This document shows, in pieces, positions 10,860 to 22,050 of a stretch of 64,000 nt of DNA. Positions within the stretch are counted from its first letter, which is position 1, and every line of letters begins with the position of its first letter. The stretch is from Nilaparvata lugens (taxonomy: Eukaryota > Arthropoda > Insecta > Hemiptera > Delphacidae): assembly GCF_014356525.2 (NCBI RefSeq), contig NC_052508.1, positions 61,445,800-61,509,799 of the forward strand, written 5' to 3'. The position numbers were made by a program, and so were the translations under genes. The notes under the pieces are model-generated. The model searched no databases, was not told the DNA's origin, and saw only the letters and a program-made list of their open reading frames with translations.

Positions 10860-10960
10860 GGACGTATTTTAAAATGATTGGGGAAGGACTAACAAGCACA
10901 GCCCAAAACTGTTTCTTCCCCGAATTTTGATTCATACACTATAAATAGTCCAAAAAGTAG
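10860..10960 (-). mobile_element. LINE 3'-tail-like fragment
   Basis: The minus strand reads ACAGTTTTGGGCTGTGCTTG then TTAGTCCTTCCCCAATC, related to the tails at 6087 and 17827. It lacks a clear A-rich terminal repeat. Confidence 0.4.
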
Positions 10961-11424
10961 GTTATGTTCCATACATTTGAATTCAGGTACAATTTTCAGT
11001 CCAAACATTTGAAAACAGATAAGTTATAATTTAGGTTGTTTACAAACCAAATTTAATAACAAAATAACACTTACTAATCACTTAGAACTGTAAAATAATT
11101 ATTAACTTTCAAAATTATGATACTACTCCAATTTAGAATGATATACGATTACATGTCAACAAATCAGATTATTTTGATCAAGTCGATTAAAATTTCTAGA
11201 TTAATATTTCTCGTGAGATAGCTGATTGATTGCAAATAGTTGAACAGCTAAACATAATTCTGTCTCTCTCCCACACAGGCACTTACATCTTCTGTTATCG
11301 ATAGACGACGAAATTATCATCTGTATTTCTAAGGATGATTAATTATTATCCTTTTCATGTCCTTCAGCGAGTTTTCCCAGGGATGGGACCTAGTGCAATT
11401 GAATTTTTATATCATAAACCTACT

Positions 11425-11492
11425 ATGTTCGAGATCCGTTGGACATACATAACCATATACAGTAATTGCTCGCTTGATATAATAGGACATTA
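11425..11492 (+). mobile_element. Fragment of ACTTTCC-family 3' part
   Basis: GTTCGAGATCCGTTGGACAT and AATTGCTCGCTTGATATAAT match the segment at 6434-6515 that lies shortly before the end of copy 2. It is isolated here without either terminus. Confidence 0.5.
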
Positions 11493-11522
11493 CGTTCAAG
11501 TCTAAATCAGAGAAATTGGAGA

Positions 11523-11525
<3 letters not shown>

Positions 11526-11588
<63 letters not shown>
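11526..11588 (+). repeat. (GA)n microsatellite
   Basis: About 31 perfect GA units. The Arg/Glu and Ser/Leu frames across it are simple-repeat translations. Confidence 0.97.
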
Positions 11589-11589
<1 letters not shown>

Positions 11590-12600
11590 GAATAAAGTGA
11601 AAAATATTATCGATAAAATGATTAGAGAACAGAATACTTTTACTTCACTGAAGTTGAATCCACCTTCTCTTGTACTGTATCTAAGCTCCGCCCACTTGTT
11701 CCTGGTTAGTTGACAATCCAATCCAGAAACGAATCTAGTTGCTCTTTCAGTCAGAAGATGGCGGCAGCTGTTGGATAATGTTTACTTATTCTTCACTGCT
11801 TTTGTAACGATTAAGGTTCCGGTACGCTATGTTTCGGGGGGTTTTCAGAAGAGGGGTCCACCCCCAGGTAAACTTTTCAAATTTAACCTCAAATATGGTG
11901 TATCAAAGCTATTTGGAAGGAAGTGAAAAAATAAAGAATTCACAAAAGTTACAAAAAGTATTCCCGTACCGGTGCATACCGTCACAAAACAGCTCTGCTT
12001 ACTCTTGTATTTGAATGACTCGATATTTCGGAAGAAAATACCTCCATCCTTTTTCCATCAGTCTCTTTTTCTGTGCCTCTTCTCCACTGTCATTCATATC
12101 TTCATTACTTTACAATCTTTAAATTAACTGCGTTCATTTTTCAAACTTCACTCTCATTTTTCATTTTCTCTCTTTGTCTCCCACGCACCCTATCTTGGTT
12201 GAACTCTCTCTCTCCGTAACTCTTTTCCAATCCTCTTTCTCATCCTCTCTGTTTCTCACTCACTCACACTCTTGTTTTGAGAGTTTCTATTTATGTGAAT
12301 TTGTGTTGGACTATGACTGCATTCATATTAATATATACTCACATTCTCTCCCACTCAGTTTCTCGCTCTCTCTCGCTTCTTTTTCTCACACACACTTCCT
12401 CTACTTTTTCTCTCTCTCTTTCTCATTCTGTTCTCTCACGATTTTCCTCTACAATCTCTCAAGTTTAATTAATTCTCAGTTGCCATAACGGTCAGAATCG
12501 GCAGGAGTCTAGGGTGGACAGGGTGGAGTGCATATGAGACAGAGTCTCTCTCCCCCCTTATTTCTCTTTCAATCTTCTCCTTGAACCTCCTCCTTCGTCT
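11589..12600. other. No gene; C/T-rich plus strand from about 12160
   Basis: CTCTC- and TCTCT-rich sequence at 12160-12580 yields Ser/Leu frames that are not genes. Nothing is recognised at 11590-12160. Confidence 0.5.
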
Positions 12601-12765
12601 TCCATCTCCCCCTTCAGCAAGTAATTAGCAAGCGCAAAGCGACTTTTTGCGCGCGTTTTTATCAATCGAGCGCGTCTAATCTGATTAGCAAAAATGCCGG
12701 CTGCTGTTTGAGATATTTCATTCATTAATATTCTTCCATTCATCACTGTCCCGGCCATTTGATAC
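12601..12765. promoter_or_regulatory. Candidate conserved non-coding element
   Basis: A high-complexity patch between pyrimidine tracts carries homeodomain-type cores (AGTAATTAGCAAGC, TAATCTGATTAGCA) and CpG-rich GCGCGCG and GAGCGCGTC. It looks unlike its neighbours. A minus-strand frame (12558-12758) crosses it but has no family resemblance. Cross-species conservation is only suspected. Confidence 0.2.
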
Positions 12766-13065
12766 GCATAGCCTGGTTGTATTTTGCTTTTTATTTCAAC
12801 ATTGCTCCCAATAAATATTCCCTAATCATTTTCCTGACTCCCTTCCTCTAAAATTCGTCCTTTTTTCAACAATAATTCCCCCTTCAACATTCACCTCTCA
12901 TTTTCTGCTGAACTTCTGTAGCCTCACATGTCATTCATAGGAACTCTCACAATATCAACAGTTCATCCTGTTGATGAACTTGATTGTCCTTCTCTAGCTT
13001 CTATCCTTCTCCTTCAATTCAAAAACGTCTTCCTCACCTCGCTCTCGTTCACCTCTTCGTCGTCC

Positions 13066-13201
13066 TTCCCCTCCTCCTCTTCCTCCTCCTCCTCCTTCTC
13101 CTCCTCCTCCTCCTCCTCCTCCTCCTCTTCCTCATCGTCCTCTCACTCCTCCTCCTCATTCTCCTCATTCTCCTCCTCCTCCTCCTACTCCTTCACCTCC
13201 A
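13066..13201 (+). repeat. (TCC)n polypyrimidine tract
   Basis: Mostly TCC triplets with TTC and ATC variants. Poly-Ser and poly-Leu frames here are artefacts. Confidence 0.92.
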
Positions 13202-13702
13202 GCTTTTAATTAACTTTCTTCTCTACTATTTTCCCCCTTCTTATATTCTTTCATATCCCTTCAATTAATAACTCATTTCTCAATAACAATCTATTCTTTC
13301 CATGAGAATTAGAGAGTAGCACGTTTCATTGACAGAATTAGATTTCAATCTAAAGATTTCATCTTTATTGAAAAGTTTCTGGATATCTCATTTTGGCATA
13401 AACGATCTACGTTGAAGGGTAGTTTTTTGTTTCCTTTAATATTATATCCCTGCTATTGAATAAGGCAAGCATTAATCAGAATGAGATAAAAAAGACTGTA
13501 ACTCTCATTTCTTTATTTGAATATAGGCTACATACCTATCAAATGTAGGATATTCCCAGATCCTTTCACGTACAAACAATTAGTTTTACTCATTTACTTT
13601 ATATAAAACGTTCAACAGCTCATTTTAGGCTTTGCATTCATTAGAGATATGAATAATACTACATTTCGGATAATAAATAGTTAATGTTCAATGATTACTG
13701 TA
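13202..13702. other. No feature seen
   Basis: AT-rich DNA between a polypyrimidine tract and a MITE. No gene supported. Confidence 0.5.
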
Positions 13703-13838
13703 CAGGGTGAGCATAAAGTCTTGCCCTGATTTTAAAAATTTATTACAGAATAACCGTTTGACATATCAATTTATATCTGGCGCTGTTACATAGGTTAGTG
13801 TTAGTAGTTTTTTTTAATATCACTTACGTTAGTAAACT

Positions 13839-14066
13839 TCAACGTGTGCCCCCTTGGTAGTCCGGTTCACTCACACTAGGCCTGCCACTTCTAGGAAGAT
13901 CTTCAACGCTGCCTATTTCTTTGAACCTGTCATACCATCGCTTTATTGATTAAACATCAGGAGGGCTGCGTCCATAAGAAGCCCGAAAATTACGCTGAAC
14001 ACTGATGGGCGATTTCGTTTCGTGAAACCAAAGCACACATTGTGCTTTTTCCTGCTTCGACGCCAT
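13839..14066 (-). pseudogene. Broken N-terminal helix-turn-helix (DUF4817-type) of a transposon protein
   Basis: Reading from ATG at 14066 down to a TGA at 13839-13841 gives about 75 codons. The frame begins MASKQEKAQCVLWFHETK, continues VQRNFRASYGRSPPDV, and ends with RWYDRFKEIGSVEDLPRSGR. This is the insect-transposon helix-turn-helix pattern annotated as DUF4817, which normally precedes a DDE domain. A TAA at 13950-13952 interrupts the domain between the two helical blocks, and the frame stops soon after the GRPS motif. The gene is therefore both truncated and nonsense-mutated. It sits centrally between the inverted repeats, as expected for an internal-deletion derivative. Confidence 0.85.
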
Positions 14067-14121
14067 TTTGACCGCAACTAACGTGAACTATAACAGACAG
14101 CGTCATTGTTTAGGACCACTA

Positions 14122-14135
14122 GCGCCATCTATTGG
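14122..14135 (+). promoter_or_regulatory. CTCF-like motif inside the TA-flanked element
   Basis: GCGCCATCTATTGG differs at one position from the reverse CTCF consensus SYGCCMYCTRSTGG. It sits just inside the right inverted repeat, so copies of this transposon family could spread the motif. Binding is not shown. Confidence 0.25.
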
Positions 14136-14410
14136 TCAAAAAAACTACTAACACCAACCTATGTAACAGCGCAAGATTAAAATTATTATGTCAAACGGTT
14201 ATTCTGTAATAAATTTTTAAAATCAGGGCAAGACTCTATGCTCACTCTGTACAATTGAATAAATCTTACTATACTCAATACACTTCCTGAAAAACAAAAT
14301 TGGGGTTCTGCCTAAGCTTCACACCATGTTAGGGATAACTTTGAATAGCAGAAGATACTATTATAGTTCCGTAGAGAACCTTTTGAACCAAGAACTATTG
14401 CAATATTTGT

Positions 14411-14880
14411 TTGTATTAATTGAGGTGTATACAGACTTATGCCGAGCATTTCACTTTTCATTCAGCTGATGCTACGCTTATTATATCTTAATTTGTTAAG
14501 AAACAGTCAGATAATTGACCGAGCGAAGTGAGGTCTAAGATTGAAGTCGACGGTTGCGCATTTACGGCGAAACGCGGTAATAGATTTTCATGAAATTTGA
14601 CAGGTATGTTCCTTTTTTAATTGCCGCGTCGACGTATATACAAGGTTTGTATTAAGATGTATACAGACTTATGCCAAGAATTTCACTTTTCATTCAGCTG
14701 ATGCTACGCTTATTATATCTGAATTTGTTAAGAAACAGTAAGATAATTGACCGAGCGAAGTGAGGTCTAAGATTGAAGTCGACGGTTGCGCATTTACGGC
14801 GAAACGCGGTAATAGATTTTCATGAAATTTTACAGGTATATTCCTTTTTTAATTGCGCGTCGACGTATATACAAGGTTTT
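14411..14880 (+). repeat. Tandem duplication, two units of about 232 bp
   Basis: The block starting TTGTATTAA and including GTATACAGACTTATGCC, GACCGAGCGAAGTGAGGTC and GCGTCGACGTATATACAAGG occurs twice in a row (about 14411-14646 and 14647-14880). There are few differences, including a 4-bp gap near the start. The GAGCGAAGTGAGG core looks like a repeat-family signature. Sequence to about 15240 may belong to the same element. Confidence 0.8.
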
Positions 14881-15690
14881 TGGAAATTTTGCATTTCATG
14901 AATAATATGAAAGGAAAAAGGAGCCTCCTTCATACGCCAATATTAGAGAAAAATCAGACTATAGAATTATTCATCATAAATCAGCTGACAAGTGATTACA
15001 CAGATGTGTAGAGAAGCCAGTCTATTGCTGTATTTCCATAAGGCTTATAGTTTCAATCAGATACTTGTGGATGAGAATACTGTGTGAGGCTCACTGTTCA
15101 CAGAGCTACTAGTAAATTTTGAAAGCTATGAAAGATATGAAAGCTGAAGAAAACCTGAATGCGCGTGTTCGTGGCGCATAAGCCTGTACGCACCTTCAGA
15201 CTTCCTTTGAATTATTGTCCTGTAGATAGTACATGGTACGATAGAATAACCTTCTTTTATTAACGGGGCCAAATTAGGTCAATAATTTCATCTTCATTAT
15301 TATTTTTTGATCACTTGTGGGGAGCTCATGAATCAACATAAAGTTTCCACCCCGAAAATTTTGAAAAAGCATTCCACTCTTGAAAGTTTCTACCGTCCAA
15401 AATAGAAATTGGAAACATGGATCAACAAGAAGCTCCTACTTCAAAATCTAGAAATTACTTGATACTCTTAAAATTTCGTACCAGAGTTCGCTGATAAAAT
15501 TGTAGATATTATCATCATAATCGTATGGAGGAACTGAACAGCACTCAGAACTTTTTTATTGCATATCGTTTGCTAGCCTAATTAGGGAGTTTCCTTGCCG
15601 TAAATACCGATGAGTTTCCTTTCTGTAGCGACTAATTTGAAGCCACGACCAAATTGCTGAGAATGCAACTTCTCCTGAGAAGTTTTCTGT
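14881..15690. other. No gene supported
   Basis: It follows the tandem block and may include its 3' continuation up to about 15240. No terminus was recognised. Confidence 0.4.
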
Positions 15691-16560
15691 GGAGGTGTTT
15701 GGTTGGGGAAGGAGGTTTTGCTGGTGGGTAGGAGGGGAGAGGTGGAGAGAAAGTTGTGAGGAGGAGAAGGAGAATGTTTAATTGAATCTTCAACTTCATT
15801 AGAAGCTAATCTTGTGCTCACTTTTACGACTCAACTGTTGTAGAAGAGAGTGAGGAGAAATAGAATGTGGGAGTGGATGAGGAGAGGAGGAGGAGGGAAG
15901 AAAATAGGGGGTGATGGAGAAGAAAGAGGAAAATCAAGAAAAGGGAATGGAGGACTTGTGACGAACCGGGAGAGTGGGACAAGAGAATGAGAATAGGGGT
16001 AGGGAAGAAGAATAGATGAATAGCTATGCAAAAATTAGGAGATAGAGGAGAATTTAGGAGCAAATGTGGAGTGGGAAATGAGGAAGAGGAGAAAGAGGAG
16101 AAAGAGTAGGAAGAATGAGGAAGAGGGATAGACGAATGTGAGAGCAGAGCAGATTGATCATGAAAAGAAGAAACTGACGCATGAGTAAAGGAGTTAGCGA
16201 AGGACTAGGAATCAACATAGAGAAATAGAAAAGCGGAGGTTAGTATAAGAGAGTAGGAGAGGTAGGAGAAATGGAGATTGAGGTGGAAAGAAGTAGAAGA
16301 GAAGGATATAGTGAGGTTCAAAGGGAATGGGGGTGATAACAAATAGGAGGAGAAGATGGGACAGATGTTTGAAGCGTTGAGAAGCTGTGAAGAGGTTGGA
16401 GGAGGGAAAGAAGGAGTTGCAGGAGGAGGGAAGGTATTGGATTAGTGGAAAAATGGATTGGAGGAGGAGAAGGTGGTAATGAATGATGAGATATGTATGA
16501 ATAATAAAGGAAGTGATCCATGTGAGAAAATAAGAGAAAGAGGAGAAGAGGACAGTATGA
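15691..16560 (+). repeat. Polypurine-rich region
   Basis: The plus strand is rich in GGAGGAG, AGAGGAG and GAAAGA words over about 850 bp. Minus-strand Ser/Pro/Leu frames (15582-16063, 16318-16521) result from the bias. Confidence 0.8.
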
Positions 16561-16606
16561 ATAAACGTTTAAAGCAAAAAGTTCATGACGAGGAACATAT
16601 CTAATA

Positions 16607-16740
16607 GGGAAGCAATGATTGAAGATTACAAGAAATAAGTAGATCTAAAGGGAAGCAATGATTGAAGATTACAACAAATAAGTAGATCTAAAGGGAAGCA
16701 ATGATTGAAGATTGCAACAAATAAGTAGATCTAAAGGGAA
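16607..16740 (+). repeat. 43-bp minisatellite, three units
   Basis: Units start at 16607, 16650 and 16693, each beginning GGGAAGCAATGATTGAAGAT and ending AAGTAGATCTAAA. They are almost identical, and a fourth partial start lies at 16736. Confidence 0.93.
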
Positions 16741-17221
16741 AAGAAAAATACAGAAAAAAGGAGTCAGGAAGAAGAATAAGATGTTGACGAAGTAGAAGAA
16801 GAAGAAGAAAAAGAAGAAAAAGAGGGAAAAATATGAAGGATAAGGAGGAAAAGAACATGATTTTGTGTGAGAGAAGAGAATTGGATTAATAGGGCGCTAG
16901 AAAATATTGCTATCAGCAAGTATGTGTGTTCACTTATGAGAGATGGTAACTCGCTACTTGAGGAGAGTTAGCGAGAGAATTTAAAAGCAACTGGCAAACT
17001 CAATTAGCCGCCCAAAGTTAGTCCGCCAACTCCGCTCAAGAATTTCCACTTTCCGCAAACAATTAATTGGCTTCAGTTGTTGATTTAGTCGATTGATGAG
17101 TTTTATAAGCCTAACGTACTTCTTAAAAATGATAATGCTCAAATTCTCATGCACTCACAGTAGACAAAACTGAACGGGATTGAAAAATTTTTACTGAGAT
17201 AAATAATTTTAGATTAAGGTT
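16741..17221. other. No gene; purine-rich then unique
   Basis: GAAGAAGAAG runs at about 16795-16825. Sequence at 16980-17100 is higher in complexity (TTAGCCGCCCAAAG, CAAACAATTAATTGG) but has no recognisable feature. Confidence 0.45.
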
Positions 17222-17335
17222 AGCACTGTTTTGAATTTTGAATGAAAAAGACTAAGAAATTGTCAAAAAACACAGATTTATTGATACTTAGAAAGACCGG
17301 TTTCGGTTATTACACCATTATCAATCTCTGATAAA
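17222..17335 (-). mobile_element. Penelope/LINE-like 3' tail, minus-strand copy
   Basis: The reverse complement contains GTGTAATAACCGAAACCGG, TCTTTCTAAGTATCAATAAA and GACAATTTCTTAGTC, matching 5630-5765 closely. Finding both orientations supports an interspersed element with a fixed 3' end. Confidence 0.55.
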
Positions 17336-17826
17336 CTTTCTGTTTTGAATTGTTTGTACCTGGAATAAAAATTCGTTTATTATCTGAGGAATTCTGCTCA
17401 CTCTCAAACGAAAATTTGACATTGAGTGCATGATTGCTGTATCTATTGAAGTTGGATGAATTTGTAAAAAGTATTACCCACACAACTAAACCCTTACTTA
17501 AACCATTCAACCCTTTTCTATCGATATAACGGTATCAAGTCAGTTCAATAATATCATAGCCTTGTGTTGTTTTCGGTGCTGTTGTATTGTACCGTATGTA
17601 TTGTATACTATAATATATAATTTCCCAGTTTCATTCGAAGTTTTGTTTTCTTGGAAAATTGTTTCTAATTCTGTGAGATTTAGTTATTCATGATATTTAT
17701 TTTTGATTGAAGATTTATTCGTTTTTTGAAGTGTAAATTGTTAGTTTTTCGTAATGTAAATTGTTATTTTAATAAGTGATAGTAGTTTAACCTACAATTC
17801 AATTTGGACTGCAATCAAAATTTGAG

Positions 17827-17911
17827 AAGGGACAGTTTTGGGCATAAGCCTGTTGTGCCTTCTCACATAAGTGATATTTGTTCACGACTGAATAAATAAA
17901 TAAATAAATAA
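17827..17911 (+). mobile_element. LINE 3' tail with (AATA)n
   Basis: GACAGTTTTGGGCATAAGCC, TGTTGTGCCTTCTC and a terminal (AATA)5-6 (17889-17911). This is the best-preserved plus-strand copy of the tail family also seen at 6087, 9856, 10860, 32150 and 56817. Confidence 0.55.
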
Positions 17912-19550
17912 TATATAGAGTTGTGTTGAAAACAATTTAATAATAAATGGTGGAACGTAAAATTGAATACAATAATTACAAGGTGTGCTAGTTTTTGAAT
18001 TGGAAATTCTCCATTCGTCAAAAATAGATCATTTTTAATATTTTTCGTTCAATTGTGTAAGTTCAATTGGATTGGATTGTGTTTTGCGTTTAATCAATGT
18101 TGAGTTGAAAAGTGTTATGTTGTGTTGATATTAAAATGTGAATGTTAGATTGAAATGTGTTTTGTATTTAGCTGAGTTGAATTATGTTGCTCATGTTATT
18201 GGTGTGAAGTGATGCAATCACTCTGGAATAGAGTTGAAGATATATAGAAAAGTATAGGAGAGAAATTGTAAAATCAGTGAATCGTAGGTCTAGAAGAGCG
18301 ATGAAAAATAGGGAGGAGACAGGAAGACCTTTTTGGGAGTGTGGAGGAGTCTGGATGGTTTTTCACGTTTTCTGGTGACCAGGAAAAGCGAAGTGAAGGC
18401 ACTGTCCTGTGCGGGAAATTCCCAACGGAAATCCGGAAAATCGGACGCTACGATTTACTCTGTAAATAGAACAAGATAGCCAGTCTCTTCTCTTCTACTT
18501 GTCTCTTTAATCTCTCTTCATACATGTCTCTCTATTCTTATTATTCTTTATCTTCTTCTTCTCCTCATTCTTCTTCTCCCCACCCCCCATTTTCCGTGTC
18601 CGTCGTCTACATCCTACATTCAACTCAACTGACTGTACACTTATATTCCTCATTCATTCTTTCTCTTCTCTTTCATTTTTTCTCTTTTTTCTTGCTCTCT
18701 TTTCCTCCGTCTGAATCAACTGCTCATACTTCTGTCAACAGAATATAATAAACCGTGTTTGCTTTGCACTTGTTCTTGGAAGATTATTTTTGCACCGTTA
18801 TCCTCAACGGAATATCCAGTCCAGACACATTCAGTGCATTGTAGGGGTTAAAATATTTTAGCATTATTGGGCATTGTGGATAATCTAGTGCGCTAATGTA
18901 CGTTATATGGACATCCAAAATGCGTAAAGCATTCAGCAGCATTGGAAAGAATTTTAATGTATTGTATTGCATTTGAGACAAATTCAGTATTGTGGTGCAT
19001 TGTAAAACATAGAACTGTATTGCAGTGTTTGGCTCAGTATTGTGGAATATTGTTAAGAATTGTAGAAGTGCGAACATTTATCTCTAGAACAATTCTGTTA
19101 TAAACAATTCATACCCTTTTTTTATAATATTAATTTCTGCTCAAGAATATACAGAGGGGTCCAAAATGATGTATACACTGATTGACAGTGGGTATACAGA
19201 ATAAAATCACGTACAGCTATGAATTTTACTTAGTATTGTAGAGAAACGGTCTGAAACGGCATGCCAGTGCGTTACCAATATACTCAATGTCGAAGAGTGT
19301 ATACATTTTTTGGATCCCTCCTTATCGATAAAATCATCTTATCAAAAGTGTTAATTGGGATATAAAGTGATCATTAAGAATGATTCTGCAAGAAAGGAGA
19401 TCCAATGTTCCAACTTCACTTCTTCTGAAGCAGATGTCACTTATAAGTCGATACAATAGATATAATATATTCATATTGTAATAGTAATTCAGTTCAATTA
19501 TCAAAAGAGTTGTCAGATGCACCACCTCTCAATGCTCAATGCATATCGTA
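17912..19550. other. No gene supported
   Basis: T/C-rich sequence at 18485-18720 and CATTGTG-rich sequence at 18830-19070. Open frames (18524-18748, 18784-19077) have no family resemblance. Confidence 0.5.
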
Positions 19551-20241
19551 TCTATATATATATATATATATAAAAGCGAAATGGCACACACTCACTGACT
19601 GACTGACTCACTCACTCGCAGAACTAAAAATCTACCGGACCAAAAACGTTCAAATTTGGTAGGTATGTTCAGTTGGCCCTTTAGTGGCGCACTAAGAAAT
19701 CTTTTGGCAATATTTTAACTCTAAGGGTGGTTTTTAAGGGTTTAAAGTTCGTCCTTTAGCATGTATATTCTTCTTATTCTCTTAATTATAATTGAAAAAT
19801 GTCCATACCATTTGTTAATATAGAACTATAATCTAGAGAGAGTACCTCTTCGAAACAGTTGTTAACTGGTAACTAAATTAATAATTTTGTCAGGTTGGCA
19901 TTAAGTTGAGTTGACTTGGTTAGGTTGGCACCAAGTTGATAATTGAAATGTATTTATCGCGGAAAAATTGATTAGGCACTGCTACTTCAATCAGAACTAT
20001 GCATGGGAATATTATATTACTAGCCGTCCGGCTCGCTTCGCTCGCCATATCCGTTTAGCCAGACGTTTAGTCTGGATCCCCGACTGGATCGTCCTAACAT
20101 ATGATAAAAATGCTCAAATGAAAAATGCAGGCGAGCGATGCGAGCCTGCTGATCTCACTCTTGGACGATCCAGTCGGGGGTCCAGGGGGCGGAGCCCCCT
20201 GGCTAGACGGATATGGCAAGCGAAGCGAGCCTGACGGCTAG
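19551..20241 (+). mobile_element. Non-autonomous Helitron, 691 bp
   Basis: It starts TCTATATATATA directly after A (19550) and ends GACGGCTAG directly before T (20242). This is the A^TC...CTAG^T arrangement of Helitrons, which insert between A and T without a target duplication. A short GC-rich stem (GGCAAGCGAAGCGAGCC, 20214-20230) lies just before the end, as family rules require. The 5' part has AAAGCGAAATGGCACAC and GGACCAAAAACGTTC. No Rep/helicase is encoded. A 79-bp right arm (20163-20241) is mirrored by a left arm at 20020-20094. Confidence 0.75.
20020..20241. repeat. Inverted repeat forming a mirrored Helitron 3' end
   Basis: The left arm, CTAGCCGTCCGGCTCGCTTC onward (20020-20094), is the reverse complement of the right arm (20163-20241) with few mismatches and a small difference near GGGGGCGGAGCCCCC. 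The left arm is also preceded by A, which is the complement of a CTAG^T end. Confidence 0.85.
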
Positions 20242-21900
20242 TACAGTATAAGATAAGTAGAGATAGGTTTTTCATTTTGAATGGTGTATACTGCAGGTAG
20301 AGATTTTACTGTATAATACATATCGCTACATCCATGATACATAGGGTCTAATATGTTGTGTACATGCATCGATGGGAACATGTACTGTACATACATGGTT
20401 AACCGCAATCACATCAGGCATAATATCGCCACAAATATGACGACCTCAAAAATGTTTTCTCTCTTTGATTTTCGACAGTTTTTGTCAGGTTTTTCGAATC
20501 CTGTCCCAGACCGAACCTCAATTTCCATCTCCAATTAACTGCACGACCCCCAATGAACAATAACAGCCACTTTTTGTTGAACTCGATTTCAGCTGATTGT
20601 GCAATTTGTGCTGGTTTTGGTTTTTTGGACTGTATTGTCTACCAATCAAAATGATATGTAGTGAGGGAGAAGAAAAATGTATTTTTTTTTTCAAAATATT
20701 TTTCCAAACCTGTTATTATAGATATGTGAGGTGTCATGCACTGGAGAATTATGTATATTGCTACAATTTCAAATGGATATGTGAAGCTAGGCCTGTTGAG
20801 TATTGGACTGATTAGAAGAACTGATTAGACAGATTATTGGAGTGATTAAAGGAATTTTAATATTGAAACAAACGTTCAATTTGGGAAATGAAAATTTTCA
20901 CCAGTGATCAACAAATGTTAACAATAATAGAAATATCATTAGACAACGAAACCAAATAGTAGTAGACATCCTATCAGTTCTTCTAGGTACAATAGTTGTT
21001 GACTCTTGCTGTCAATGTTTGTCTTCACGGAAGTCTTCATACAGATTAATCAATAACATTTTTGAAAATTTGAAAAATTGATCACTTCAATTAATTTTCT
21101 ACTCTATTATCAAAAACCTTGTTATCAGATTCAATTACACTCAGCACTGCTTATCAACGCTATCTCACACATTTACGAGTAGGTACTCAAACAATAGCTC
21201 TTTCTAAATTTAAAGTGTTTAATGAACAAGTTGTGTGATATCAAGGTGGGTATTTAATCTACCTACAGAAAAATGTATACGGTACCTTTGTGTGCAATAT
21301 GAGAATGTGATATAATATGAAAAGATTAGCTCGATCTTTGATTAGCTACACAAACTCTGTCATATTATTTGTATTTACGCTTGGGAAAGCTCAAGCCTTC
21401 CATTCTCATTAAGTCATTTCTTCTCATCGAGTATACAATATCGTGACATAATAGCATCTGGCATCTGTTATTAAGTCAATCAGAGCGTTTTGTGGGCGTG
21501 GACTAAAGCTGAGCCCTGAGCACCGGAAGCTCACTAGTACGTGATTGGTTGAGGATAATCGAAGAGACTGGGATGAGATTGTATTCCTATTATTTTTGCT
21601 ATAAGTGACGTAGAAGATCTCTCAGCTGATGTTGCAATAGCATCCACCATCAGAATTGGAAAGGTGTATTTGAAATCTGTACCTTTTGTGTAACGTCCAT
21701 CACTAGAGTATTAGGTTTTCAAAAGTAAAAGCTAAAAAATAGAATACAACATTTTATAAATTAAAAATTCAATTTTATTTATAACAATATTATAGGCGTA
21801 TTGTACTTATCTAAAAGACTATCCAAGTCATAATCTTTGAAATAAATACTGTTTTTGGTGAGATATAGTGAGTGATATTGAATATTAAATTTTATCCACA
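20242..21900. other. No gene supported
   Basis: AT-rich. Frames at 20353-20538 and 20597-20815 have no recognisable domains. Confidence 0.5.
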
Positions 21901-22050
21901 ATAAAACACTATTGTCTCAAAATATCACATTGTCTAAATATGACATAAAAATGAGTAATACTGAAGAACATGCTAACTATAGCTGTTGAAACATGTTTAT
22001 AACTTTTTAATAAATTCGTAAAATTTTTAGACAATATTCTAGTGTTTTAT
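21901..22050. mobile_element. Possible 150-bp inverted-terminal element
   Basis: ATAAAACACTATTGTCT on the left pairs with AGACAATATTCTAGTGTTTT on the right, with a 5-base insertion in one arm. The interior includes GCTGTTGAAACATG and AATAAA. It could be a small MITE or chance in AT-rich sequence. Confidence 0.3.

Larger units (their letters stand above)
13703..14249 (-). mobile_element. 547-bp Tc1/mariner-type deletion derivative, TA-flanked
   Basis: Terminal inverted repeats of about 110 bp start CAGGGTGAGCATAAAGTC and run through CAGAATAACCGTTTGACATA. Each end abuts TA (13701-13702 and 14250-14251), the target of the IS630/Tc1/mariner superfamily. The interior encodes only the N-terminal DNA-binding part of a transposase-like protein on the minus strand (13839-14066). 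The catalytic DDE/D region is absent, so the element is non-autonomous and would have depended on a full-length relative. Confidence 0.85.

Noticed and set aside
12928..13268. Poly-Ser and poly-Leu frames
   Set aside because: Translation of (TCC)n. Similar artefacts lie at 8398-8640, 25110-25685, 38861-39263, 40974-41547 and 57536-58243.
19968..20234. 88-codon Arg-rich frame
   Set aside because: It lies wholly in the Helitron's inverted repeat and arises from its GC-rich palindromes.
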